Shown here: one piece after another, positions 56,167 to 64,000 of the stretch | Layout: every line of letters begins with the position of its first letter | How positions within the stretch are numbered: position 1 is the stretch's first letter | NCBI RefSeq assembly: GCF_007988965.1 | Contig: NZ_BJVD01000001.1 | Location: forward strand, 868,001 to 932,000 | DNA: 64,000 bases | From: Rummeliibacillus stabekisii | Lineage (GTDB): Bacteria; Bacillota; Bacilli; Bacillales_A; Planococcaceae | Reading direction: 5' to 3' | Translations under genes and position numbers: made by a program | Notes under the pieces: generated by a model | Databases searched by the model: none | What the model was told of the DNA's origin: nothing | Seen by the model: the letters and a program-made list of their open reading frames with translations, nothing else

Positions 56167-57642
56167 TTATACAGAATAAAAGCAATCGCTCTGTTCTGTA
56201 AGATCAGCGAAGTCTATTTCCAAGCTTTTTTCTGCCACCATCTCTCTTTGTTTTTGGATTACAAGTGGAAAATCAATACTGAATATAGTGCCCTCTCCTA
56301 CTTTGCTTGTGGCTGTGATTTTACCATTATGTTCTTCAACAGTTTTCGCCACAAAAGCAAGGCCTAATCCAGTACCTTCTGATTTAGTAGTGTAGAAGGG
56401 AGTAAAGATATTTTCCAAGTCGTTTTCAGACATACCTGTACCACTATCTTCAATCGAGATGGTCACTTTATCGTAATACTTGATTTGTTGTCGAATGACA
56501 ATCTTGCCACCTGAAGGCATAACCTCAAAAGCATTCTTTAATAAATTGATTAGCACCTGCTTCAGTTTGTGGCTATTCCCTAAAATTAAATCTTCTTGAT
56601 AAAGGTTTTTCTCATATTCTATCTCTACATGCTGCATAATTGATTGGGGCTGCATCAGCTCAATCGTCTCTTCCATTAACTCGCTAAATGAGAAAATATT
56701 CATCTCATAGCCACCTGGCTTGGATAAATCTAAGAATTCATTTACAATATTTTCGATACGTTCGATTTCTCTGTCCAAAACAGATAAATAACGCTTATTT
56801 TCACCTGTGGCTGTCATTTTCATTAAATCTGTAAAACCCTTTAATGTTGTCATAGGGTTTTTAATTTCATGTGCAATACTTGCTGCCATCTCACCGACCA
56901 TTTGAAGTGTTTGCTGGTGTTCCAGCCGATTCATCATCATAATTCTTTCCGTTTCATCGCGAATAATTGTTAAATGAATATCATCCTGGCTGTCATAATT
57001 GCTCAATAACTGTATATAGCGCGTGCCCTCTTTCATTGGCACTTGAACGGTTAATTCTCCCTTGCCCGTTTCTTTTAAAGAACAGAAGAATTTATGGATA
57101 TTATACCCTTCATTAGGGAATAACTTCCATAAAATAGAGATATCTTGTCCAATGATACTATGCAGGGAAACATTTAATAATTTGGCGGCCATTTCATTCA
57201 TCTCAACAATTCGCTTATCAGCATCAGTTAAGAGAAGACCACTCTCAGATTGGTCAAAAACACGTCGGAACTTTTTCTCAACGGCGAGATGCTTATCAAC
57301 TTTACTAGTAACCTCCGAGTAGTGGAAGCATAGTAAAATCCAATCGTATACATCTGAATAGCAGCTCGTTACTTTCATATCCTCTATTTTAGAGTTTAAG
57401 GTGTTAATAGACATCTTCTCAGTTGTATACGAACGAGTTTTAGTATTTTCAACAATCTTCTTCCATACATCGTAGGAATCTTCGCTTAGCCAATTTTTTA
57501 TATCAATATCTTCTTCTACTTGTAAGTGTTCTTTGGCCAATTCATTAGCAAATAAAATATGGAATCTGTGGTCAACAATTATAATTGGTTCTTCACATTC
57601 TTGAAATGTAAAATCAAAATTACTGAAAAATCGTTGCGGCAT
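56167..57642 (-). CDS. PAS sensor histidine kinase, sporulation-kinase type
   Basis: Cytoplasmic kinase of 491 residues: two PAS-like domains (about 5-115 and 123-235), a HisKA dimerisation domain with His258 in IAHEIKNP, and an ATPase domain (N-box NLLKNAFE, G1 DSGTGM, G2 GTGLGL). No membrane helix and no response regulator gene beside it, as for KinA/KinE-type orphan kinases feeding the Spo0 phosphorelay. The Shine-Dalgarno AAGGGA is about 15 bases away. The place near ktrD recalls kinE of Bacillus, but the protein is shorter. Confidence 0.82.
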   Translation of the reverse strand: MPQRFFSNFDFTFQECEEPIIIVDHRFHILFANELAKEHLQVEEDIDIKNWLSEDSYDVWKKIVENTKTRSYTTEKMSINTLNSKIEDMKVTSCYSDVYDWILLCFHYSEVTSKVDKHLAVEKKFRRVFDQSESGLLLTDADKRIVEMNEMAAKLLNVSLHSIIGQDISILWKLFPNEGYNIHKFFCSLKETGKGELTVQVPMKEGTRYIQLLSNYDSQDDIHLTIIRDETERIMMMNRLEHQQTLQMVGEMAASIAHEIKNPMTTLKGFTDLMKMTATGENKRYLSVLDREIERIENIVNEFLDLSKPGGYEMNIFSFSELMEETIELMQPQSIMQHVEIEYEKNLYQEDLILGNSHKLKQVLINLLKNAFEVMPSGGKIVIRQQIKYYDKVTISIEDSGTGMSENDLENIFTPFYTTKSEGTGLGLAFVAKTVEEHNGKITATSKVGEGTIFSIDFPLVIQKQREMVAEKSLEIDFADLTEQSDCFYSV

Positions 57643-57940
57643 TAACTAATCACCAATCCCTTCTTTTTATCATTCTATGAATTTCGCCAATAAATTATGA
57701 CATCAAATTAGCACTAAATAAGATGAAACTCTACTAAATAGGAGTTTTAATGTCCTAAATTACCTCCGTCCGAAATTAAATTATTAATATTCAGATTATT
57801 TCATATAAATCAAATTCTATAAATAGGACTTTTTACTTTAAATTTTTTTGTATAATTACGCTAGTATCTTTATCTTAAAACAACTCTGTTAAATATACAA
57901 GATATTTCCACTCGACAAATTAGCTAAAAGGAGATTCCCT
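57643..57940 (+). other. AT-rich gap before the radical SAM gene
   Basis: No gene. A TATAAT near 57851 lacks a good -35. AAAAGGAG lies before the ATG at 57941. Confidence 0.3.
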
Positions 57941-59701
57941 ATGAATATTGTTCTTGCAACACTAAATGCCAAATATATCCACACTAATCTTGCTATCAGA
58001 TATTTAAAAGCTTATGCCCAGCCTGACTTCAACCCAGTTCTTGCAGAGTATACGATTAAAGACCCTACTTTTAATATCGTATCTGATCTCTATCGAAAAT
58101 CTCCAGATATCCTCGGATTCAGTTGTTATATCTGGAATATTGAAGAAACAATCAAAGTAATACAAATGGTGAAGAAAGTCAGCCCTCATACGAAAATTGT
58201 CCTAGGAGGCCCAGAAGTAAGTTATGATGTCCATGTTTGGCTCAAGCGTTTAAAAGAAGATGTTGACTGCATTATTATGGGCGAAGGTGAGCATTCTTTT
58301 AAACAACTACTTCATTATTACCATGGACAAATTCCTCTTTCTGAAGTGCCAGGCATCGCTTATTTAAAAGAGGATAAGGTTGAAATACATCAAGCGGCAC
58401 AAAAAGTTGATTTGCGTGACATGCCTAGCCCTTATCGTTTTGAAGAAGATCTTCCCCATCTATCAAAGCGAATAGCCTATATTGAGACAAGTCGTGGCTG
58501 TCCTTTTAACTGCCAATTTTGCCTTTCTTCTATAGAAGTTGGTGTTCGCTACTTTAACCGCGAAAAAATAAAAGAAGATATACGATATTTGATGAATAAC
58601 GGCGTCCGGACGATAAAGTTTGTCGATCGTACTTTCAACATTAGCAGAAGCTATGCAATGGAAATGTTCCAGTTTTTAATAGATGAACATCAAGAAGGTG
58701 TCGTATTCCAATTTGAAATTACAGCAGATATCATGCGTCCAGAAGTTATTCAATTTTTGAATGACAATGCACCCAAGGGTTTGTTCCGCTTTGAAATTGG
58801 CGTACAATCGACAAATGACTTAACCAATGACCTAGTGAAGCGAAGACAAAACTTCTCCAAATTAACTCGTACAGTGACAATGGTAAAAGAAGGAGGCAAA
58901 ATTGATCAACATTTAGATTTAATAGCAGGACTTCCAGAAGAAGATTATCACAGCTTCCGCCAAACATTTAATGACGTATTTGCTCTACGCCCAGAAGAAT
59001 TACAGCTAGGTTTCTTAAAGTTACTGCGTGGCACTGGACTGCGCCTGCAAGCGAAACAATACGGCTACGATTATGTGGATGTAGCTCCATATGAAATTGT
59101 CGCAAATAATGTGCTAAGCTTTGATGATATGCTTCGGATTAAACAAACCGAGGATATATTAGAGAAATATTGGAATGATCACAGAATTGATTATACGATA
59201 GATTATTTGGTCAGTAGCGTCTTTGAAACACCATTTGATTTCTTCCAAGAATTCGGAACCTATTGGGACAATCAAGGCTGGTCACGTATAGGCCACCAGC
59301 TTGAAGATTTATTCTTACGCTTGATAGCATTTCTAGAACAGCGCGGAAACGTAAATATGAATATCATTGTAAGTTTGCTGCAGCTAGACTATTTAAAAGC
59401 ACAGCGTTTCCAGCCTCGTAAACCTTGGTGGAAAAATCAGCTACCTGAAATTAAATCAAAAGATATACTGAAAGAAATACGCTTACACCCTGAAATGGCC
59501 GGCAGTGCATTTGCCCAATTCAATGTAGGAGAAAAAGAACTGTATAAGCATACACTGCTTCTGCCTTTCTATATCGATTTAGATTTACTGAATAATAATA
59601 ATGAGGTCAAAGAGTGCAATGGTTATCTAATGACCTATTTCCGCAAAGATGGAGCTCCGTACTTTGCTTTTATCCGTGAAGAACAAATGGCTTACAGTTA
59701 A
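57941..59701 (+). CDS. B12-binding-type radical SAM protein (DUF4080)
   Basis: Protein of 586 residues in three parts: an N-terminal cobalamin-binding-like Rossmann domain (about 1-130), a radical SAM barrel with the 4Fe-4S motif Cys187-Cys191-Cys194 in RGCPFNCQFC, and a C-terminal domain of about 200 residues as in DUF4080 proteins. The substrate is unknown; relatives methylate or rearrange carbon centres or modify RNA. The B12 His motif DxHxxG is not seen, so cobalamin binding may be of the His-off type. Single-gene unit. Confidence 0.82.
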   Translation: MNIVLATLNAKYIHTNLAIRYLKAYAQPDFNPVLAEYTIKDPTFNIVSDLYRKSPDILGFSCYIWNIEETIKVIQMVKKVSPHTKIVLGGPEVSYDVHVWLKRLKEDVDCIIMGEGEHSFKQLLHYYHGQIPLSEVPGIAYLKEDKVEIHQAAQKVDLRDMPSPYRFEEDLPHLSKRIAYIETSRGCPFNCQFCLSSIEVGVRYFNREKIKEDIRYLMNNGVRTIKFVDRTFNISRSYAMEMFQFLIDEHQEGVVFQFEITADIMRPEVIQFLNDNAPKGLFRFEIGVQSTNDLTNDLVKRRQNFSKLTRTVTMVKEGGKIDQHLDLIAGLPEEDYHSFRQTFNDVFALRPEELQLGFLKLLRGTGLRLQAKQYGYDYVDVAPYEIVANNVLSFDDMLRIKQTEDILEKYWNDHRIDYTIDYLVSSVFETPFDFFQEFGTYWDNQGWSRIGHQLEDLFLRLIAFLEQRGNVNMNIIVSLLQLDYLKAQRFQPRKPWWKNQLPEIKSKDILKEIRLHPEMAGSAFAQFNVGEKELYKHTLLLPFYIDLDLLNNNNEVKECNGYLMTYFRKDGAPYFAFIREEQMAYS

Positions 59702-59711
59702 TCATGTATGC

Positions 59712-59742
59712 AAAAAAAGGGCTCCTCTAAGGAGCCCTTTTT
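59712..59742. terminator. Bidirectional terminator between radical SAM gene and ktrD
   Basis: AAAGGGCTCCT / AGGAGCCCTTT stem with A-run and T-run flanks. Confidence 0.88.
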
Positions 59743-59775
59743 AAAATACTCAAGCTTAATTTATCCATTTACAAA

Positions 59776-61125
59776 CTATCCAATAATAACCCGTTCCTTC
59801 GGATAATGATATTTCGTCTGTTTCGCTTTTCCGCCAAGAGAGTAAAGGAATGAAATCATTCCTACCCTGCCTATAAACATTAAGAAAATCATAACAACTT
59901 TCCCAATGCTAGAAAGGTGCTCAGTTAACCCTAATGACATACCACATGTACCGAACGCTGATGTGATTTCAAAGAGAATTTCAATCAACGATGCATGCGA
60001 TTCAGTTAATGATAAGATCATTGTTGCTAATACTACTAAGCATGTAGACAAAATAATCACCACATAGGATCGAAAAACATCCAGGACATGGATTTCACGA
60101 TGAAAAATTTGAATATCCTGCTTATTTCGTGCAAAGTTGATTAAAAATAAAATAGCAATCGCTAAAGTGGTTGTACGAATACCTCCACCAACAGAACTTG
60201 GAGACGCACCAATAAACATTAATAGGCTTAAAAAGATATCTGTCGCTTGATGGAACTGCGTTACATCAATAGTCGTTAATCCTGCTGAACGTGCAGAGAC
60301 TGAATGAAACATAGCTGTAAAGAATGCTTGATGCCAGCTCATCCCTTTAAATGCATTGAATGCCTCAAGTAACAGGATAACTGCTGTCCCCACTATGAAT
60401 AAAATAGCGTAGGTAGACGTGGTGATTTTTGTGAAAAGTGAAAACTTAAAGTTTGGCGTCTTATTTGACAAAAAGGCCTTCACTTCAATTAACACCGGAA
60501 AACCAATAGCACCAAGCGCGATCATAATCATATTAATAACTTGAACAAAATAATCATGTCGGAATAGATACATAGAATTACCTGTAATATCAAATCCTCC
60601 ATTTGTAGTCGCTGATATAGCTGCAAAGAACCCATTATAGAGCGCTTCTAAAAATGTATCAAAATACTGAGTGAAATATAGTGTTAAAATCGCAGTCCCT
60701 ATTAATTCAATCATTAGAAGAAGCTTGATGATTTCTTTAATCAAATGGACAACACCTGATAAATTATATTGATTATGATCCACCATGATTAATTGCCTTT
60801 CACGCAGCCCAATCTTCTTTCCAAAAATAAGCCAAGTAAAGGTACCTAATGACATAATACCAATTGCGCCGAGCTGCATAATAACCGACAACATAATAAC
60901 CCCAAAAACAGAGTATGTTTCAGAAATATTATTTACAGTCAGCCCAGTAACGCTAACAGCACTCACAGCAGTAAATAAACTGTCAAGCAAAGATACATGG
61001 ACATTTTCCTTATGCACACCAGGTAAAATTAATAAGATGAATGAAATAGCGATCGCTATAAAATAGTAAGTCACGATTGCTTGGAACGGCGTTAACCGCT
61101 TTTTAAAACCTTTTGCTGAAGCCAT
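59776..61125 (-). CDS. ktrD: Potassium uptake channel subunit KtrD
   Basis: Trk/Ktr/HKT-family membrane protein of 449 residues made of four helix-pore-helix repeats. Selectivity-filter-like loops are visible: VSVTGLTV, ATTNGGFDI, SARSAGLTT and GTCGMSLGL, each with the key Gly. It conducts potassium when gated by an RCK subunit; KtrC is encoded at 30.6 kb. AAAGGA nine bases before the ATG at 61125 sets the start. KtrB is the alternative name; the length favours KtrD. Confidence 0.88.
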   Translation of the reverse strand: MASAKGFKKRLTPFQAIVTYYFIAIAISFILLILPGVHKENVHVSLLDSLFTAVSAVSVTGLTVNNISETYSVFGVIMLSVIMQLGAIGIMSLGTFTWLIFGKKIGLRERQLIMVDHNQYNLSGVVHLIKEIIKLLLMIELIGTAILTLYFTQYFDTFLEALYNGFFAAISATTNGGFDITGNSMYLFRHDYFVQVINMIMIALGAIGFPVLIEVKAFLSNKTPNFKFSLFTKITTSTYAILFIVGTAVILLLEAFNAFKGMSWHQAFFTAMFHSVSARSAGLTTIDVTQFHQATDIFLSLLMFIGASPSSVGGGIRTTTLAIAILFLINFARNKQDIQIFHREIHVLDVFRSYVVIILSTCLVVLATMILSLTESHASLIEILFEITSAFGTCGMSLGLTEHLSSIGKVVMIFLMFIGRVGMISFLYSLGGKAKQTKYHYPKERVIIG

Positions 61126-61243
61126 TATTTCGGTCCTTTCATTGTTAACCAAGATACATACACACTATTGTATTGAATAATGAACGAAAAAGGAAGGGTA
61201 TTAGGGAAAAGATTTACTCTTTGCTATCTTTCCCTTTTTAAGC

Positions 61244-61283
61244 AAAAAAAAATCCCATTCCCTACTACAGGGAATAGGATTTC
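61244..61283 (-). terminator. Terminator after the terC gene
   Basis: Minus-strand AATCCTATTCCCT / AGGGAATGGGATT stem followed by nine Ts. Confidence 0.88.
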
Positions 61284-61289
61284 CTATCT

Positions 61290-62063
61290 TTATTTTTCTG
61301 GTTCATTTAAGGATTTTGTTTTATGACTTACACTCAATATATAACCACCCGCAAGGATAAGAAGAAGAACAACCCAAAATATCACTTTCCAAGCAATTGA
61401 ATGTGGGAAATCCTCGTCTAAAATACCAACCTGTGGATGTGCAAGAGTCATCACGCCTAGTTTTACACCAACCCAGCCTACAATCATAAATGCTGCTGTT
61501 TCAAATGAAGGATATTTCTGTAATAACGAAACAAACCATTGTGCAGCGAATCTCATAATAATCAAACCGATAATCCCACCTAAGAACATGACCGCAAATT
61601 GTCCTGCATTAATGCCTCCGATAGAAAAATCTCCCATGTGAGGCAAGGTAACAGCAAGTGCAACAGCTGCCAACATTGAATCTATCGCAAACGCTAAATC
61701 TGCCATTTCTACTTTCACTACTGTTGCCCAAAATCCTGAAGCTTTCTTTTGTTTAACAGAATCTGAAGAACCTGTTTGATGCTTTTTCATATCATACAGA
61801 TGCTTTCCTGAAACAAATAGAAGATAGATTGCACCTATTGCTTGTATCCACCACCACTTTACTAAAAAAGTGATTAAAAAAAGTGCTGCAAAGCGCAATA
61901 CAAACGCACCAATCAAACCATAAAAGAGCGCCTTTTTTTGTTGAAGTGGCGGTAGATGTTTCACCATTACAGCCATGACCACCGCATTATCTGCCGCAAG
62001 CAGACCTTCTAATACTATTAATATTAATAGTACCCATCCGTACTCTAGTAAAATTGTTTCCAT
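61290..62063 (-). CDS. ykoY: TerC-family membrane protein, YkoY-like
   Basis: Integral membrane protein of 257 residues with seven or more helices. It carries the acidic-in-membrane motifs LEGLLAADNAVVMAVM (about 18-33) and EMADLAFAIDSMLA (about 118-131) of TerC/Alx proteins, which help export manganese or load it onto secreted proteins. A yybP-ykoY manganese riboswitch precedes it, supporting this role. GGGAGG lies before the ATG. Confidence 0.9.
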   Translation of the reverse strand: METILLEYGWVLLILIVLEGLLAADNAVVMAVMVKHLPPLQQKKALFYGLIGAFVLRFAALFLITFLVKWWWIQAIGAIYLLFVSGKHLYDMKKHQTGSSDSVKQKKASGFWATVVKVEMADLAFAIDSMLAAVALAVTLPHMGDFSIGGINAGQFAVMFLGGIIGLIIMRFAAQWFVSLLQKYPSFETAAFMIVGWVGVKLGVMTLAHPQVGILDEDFPHSIAWKVIFWVVLLLILAGGYILSVSHKTKSLNEPEK

Positions 62064-62092
62064 AAAAGTTATTTCCTCCCTTAAATTTGAAA

Positions 62093-62240
62093 ATAAAAAG
62101 ACCTCTGCCTATAAAAGGCAAAGGTCTCGCTTAGCATTCGTCATTTTTGGATGCTTCTCATAACCGATGGCGTTGCTGCCATGTAATGACGATTATGAGG
62201 TAGGTTTCCCTATAGCTACTCCCCTTTGACATGTGTCAAA
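62093..62240 (-). ncRNA. yybP-ykoY manganese riboswitch with expression-platform terminator
   Basis: The minus-strand leader of terC has the hallmark AAAGGGGAGTAGC at its 5' side (about 62214-62226), a branched middle with CTCATAA/TTATGAG and ATGGC/GCCAT pairings, and GCGAGACCTTTGCC at its 3' side. The latter forms a terminator, GACCTTTGCCT / AGGCAGAGGTC, at 62100-62126, followed by TTTTTATTTT. In this class Mn2+ binding prevents termination, so manganese would switch on terC. Confidence 0.9.
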
Positions 62241-62244
62241 AGAA

Positions 62245-62274
62245 GTTATACAGTTTGTTAACTCAGTATAGCAA
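62245..62274 (-). promoter_or_regulatory. Promoter of the terC riboswitch transcript
   Basis: Minus-strand TTGCTA (62269-62274), 18-base spacer, TATAAC (62245-62250). The inverted repeat TTTGACA-CA-TGTCAAA lies just downstream. Confidence 0.55.
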
Positions 62275-62321
62275 AAAGTATTCAAAATGTAAATGCATTT
62301 TTGTAGATGAAAACATTTGAA

Positions 62322-63896
62322 TTACAATAAGCTATATAAGCGAATATCCGGATTTTTATCATTAAACCAACGCATAGCAAATTCATTTTCGAATAAGAAT
62401 ACGTAGTTGTTAAAACGGTCATGCACTAGCATGCTGCGCGGGCCGGACATTGATTCTTTGACATCTTCTTCGTTTTCAATCCAACGGGCAATTTTACTGC
62501 CAATTGGCTCCATATGAACATCTACATTGTATTCATTTTTCATACGGTTTTCGAAAACTTCAAATTGAAGCTGCCCAACAGCACCCAAGATCACATCTTC
62601 TGTGTGTAGAGTTTTATAGTATTGGATGGCCCCTTCTTGCACCAACTGCTCAATACCTTTATGGAAATGCTTAGACTTCATAACGTTTTTAGCTGTTACA
62701 CGAACAAACAGTTCAGGTGTAAACTGCGGAAGCTTTTCGAATTGGAATGTTTTCTTTCCGCCGACAATCGTATCACCGATTTGATATGTTCCGGTATCAT
62801 AGAGACCAATAATATCGCCTGCTACCGCTACATCAACAGTCTCGCGGTCATCAGCCAAAAATTGAGTAGATTGTGTCACTTTAAAGGATTTTTTCGTACG
62901 AGATAAAGTGATGTTCATACCGCGTTCAAACATACCTGATACAATCCGGACAAACGCAATACGGTCCCTATGCGCTGGGTTCATATTTGCTTGAATTTTA
63001 AAGATAAAACCTGAGAATTCTTGATCCAACGGCTCTACAATTGTTTCCTCTTCTGTTAAACGAGGCTGAGGCGTAGGTGCGAATTCTAAATATGTTTCTA
63101 AAAATGTTTGAACACCAAAATTTGTTAAAGCAGAACCAAAGAATACAGGTGTTAATTCCCCTCTTTTGATACGCTCTTTTGAAAAGCTATTTCCCGCTTC
63201 ATTCAACAGCATAATATCATCCATTGCTTGCGTATAGTAGGATGTTTTTTTCATCTCATGGTCAACAGCAAGCTCGCCGTTTTCATCTAACGGTAAAAAG
63301 CGTTCATCTTCTTCTGTACGGAATTGTTCAATTCGGCTATTGTAACGGTCATAAATGCCAAGGAATTCTTTCCCCATACCGATTGGCCAGTTCATCGCAT
63401 ACGATTCAATGCCCAATACTTCTTCTAGTTCTTCCATTAATTCTAAAGGCTCTTTACCTTGACGGTCTAATTTATTGATGAATGTAAAGATCGGAATACC
63501 TCGCATACGGCAAACCTTAAATAACTTCAACGTTTGGGCTTCAATCCCTTTCGCTGCATCAATAATCATGACAGCACTGTCAACAGCCATTAACGTACGG
63601 TACGTATCTTCTGAGAAGTCTTGGTGTCCAGGTGTATCCAAAATGTTTACACGGCAATCATTATAGTCAAATTGCATAACAGAGGAAGTAACAGAAATCC
63701 CCCGTTGTTTTTCAATCTCCATCCAGTCAGATGTCGCAAATTTGCCAGATTTCTTCGCTTTGACAGTACCCGCATCACGAATAGCACCACCAAAGTATAA
63801 TAATTTTTCGGTCATCGTTGTTTTACCAGCATCCGGGTGAGAGATAATGGCGAACGTACGACGGGCTAATATATCTTGTTCAAGCTTAGCACTCAT
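62322..63896 (-). CDS. prfC: Peptide chain release factor 3
   Basis: Translational GTPase of 524 residues that recycles RF1/RF2 from the ribosome. G1 HPDAGKTT (20-27), [18 protein letters not shown] and NKLD are present, followed by RF3-specific domains. It lacks the longer EF-G C-terminus. B. subtilis 168 has no RF3, so this is a difference from that species. AAAGGAG precedes the ATG. No clear terminator is seen between its stop and the terC promoter region. Confidence 0.96.
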   Translation of the reverse strand: MSAKLEQDILARRTFAIISHPDAGKTTMTEKLLYFGGAIRDAGTVKAKKSGKFATSDWMEIEKQRGISVTSSVMQFDYNDCRVNILDTPGHQDFSEDTYRTLMAVDSAVMIIDAAKGIEAQTLKLFKVCRMRGIPIFTFINKLDRQGKEPLELMEELEEVLGIESYAMNWPIGMGKEFLGIYDRYNSRIEQFRTEEDERFLPLDENGELAVDHEMKKTSYYTQAMDDIMLLNEAGNSFSKERIKRGELTPVFFGSALTNFGVQTFLETYLEFAPTPQPRLTEEETIVEPLDQEFSGFIFKIQANMNPAHRDRIAFVRIVSGMFERGMNITLSRTKKSFKVTQSTQFLADDRETVDVAVAGDIIGLYDTGTYQIGDTIVGGKKTFQFEKLPQFTPELFVRVTAKNVMKSKHFHKGIEQLVQEGAIQYYKTLHTEDVILGAVGQLQFEVFENRMKNEYNVDVHMEPIGSKIARWIENEEDVKESMSGPRSMLVHDRFNNYVFLFENEFAMRWFNDKNPDIRLYSLL

Positions 63897-64000
63897 ATTG
63901 TAATCTCCTTTATTTCTTTAAATAGTGATTTTTATCTGGGATCTATAGTTAGTCTACATCGGATTCATCCTTTAATATTTTTCACTAAGTGAATTTTTAT

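Noticed and set aside
63980-64000. TTCACT-A-AGTGAA palindrome at the window end
   Set aside because: Too short, and its context is cut off by the edge of the window.

Overview
The window is a stretch of chromosome from a low-GC, endospore-type Bacillales bacterium, most likely a member of the Planococcaceae close to Lysinibacillus. Strong Shine-Dalgarno sequences, many hairpin-plus-T terminators, a Spo0E-type phosphatase, a sporulation-type kinase and very close matches to Bacillus subtilis proteins support this. The genus is inferred and cannot be fixed from this sequence alone. No rRNA, tRNA, CRISPR array, prophage or intact insertion sequence was found.

The backbone follows, in reversed order, the gene order I remember for the yko-yla region of B. 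subtilis. From left to right: ctaA (partial), pycA, ftsW, ylaN, ylaL, ylaI, ylaH, typA, ylaF, suhB, yktB, yktA; then pdhDCBA, def, ykrA, rpoY, rnjA, ktrC; then ykuV, ykuU; dapL, dapH, ccpC, darB; ykyB, cheV, ykwC; a ykvS-like gene, mhqR, a PAS kinase, ktrD and a ykoY-like terC under a yybP-ykoY riboswitch. Blocks set into this backbone are a SwrC-type RND pump with its TetR regulator (12.3-16.5 kb), the qoxABCD quinol oxidase (16.5-20.3 kb), an SDR protein (20.7-21.5 kb), the glyoxylate shunt aceA-aceB with a LytTR regulator and a small Cys-rich peptide (32.9-36.9 kb), a lipoprotein M28 peptidase (37-39.1 kb), a regulator-potABCD polyamine operon (39.6-43.9 kb), an MFS pump (44.4-45.6 kb), a GGDEF-EAL protein (49.4-51.4 kb), a B12-type radical SAM protein (57.9-59.7 kb) and prfC (62.3-63.9 kb).

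Functionally the window holds central carbon and respiratory genes (pyruvate carboxylase, pyruvate dehydrogenase, glyoxylate shunt, aa3-type menaquinol oxidase, heme A synthase, CcpC), potassium uptake (KtrC and KtrD), RNA and translation factors (RNase J1, RpoY, TypA, RF3, peptide deformylase), lysine/peptidoglycan precursor synthesis (DapH, DapL), peroxide defence (YkuU, YkuV) and signalling. KtrC and DarB belong to families known as c-di-AMP receptors, and PycA is tied to that signal in relatives, so part of the c-di-AMP target set is gathered here.

The least explained items are: a 23-residue cationic peptide gene with its own promoter and terminator at 28.4-28.6 kb; a 40-residue CxxC peptide gene behind aceB; a double-hairpin element between aceA and aceB; two matching palindromes in the swrC/tetR promoter; a 13-bp inverted repeat enclosing the def promoter; an SDR protein lacking the usual catalytic Ser/Tyr/Lys; and several operator-like repeats. 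Starts were moved inward from the longest open frame wherever a Shine-Dalgarno sequence pointed to a later codon.
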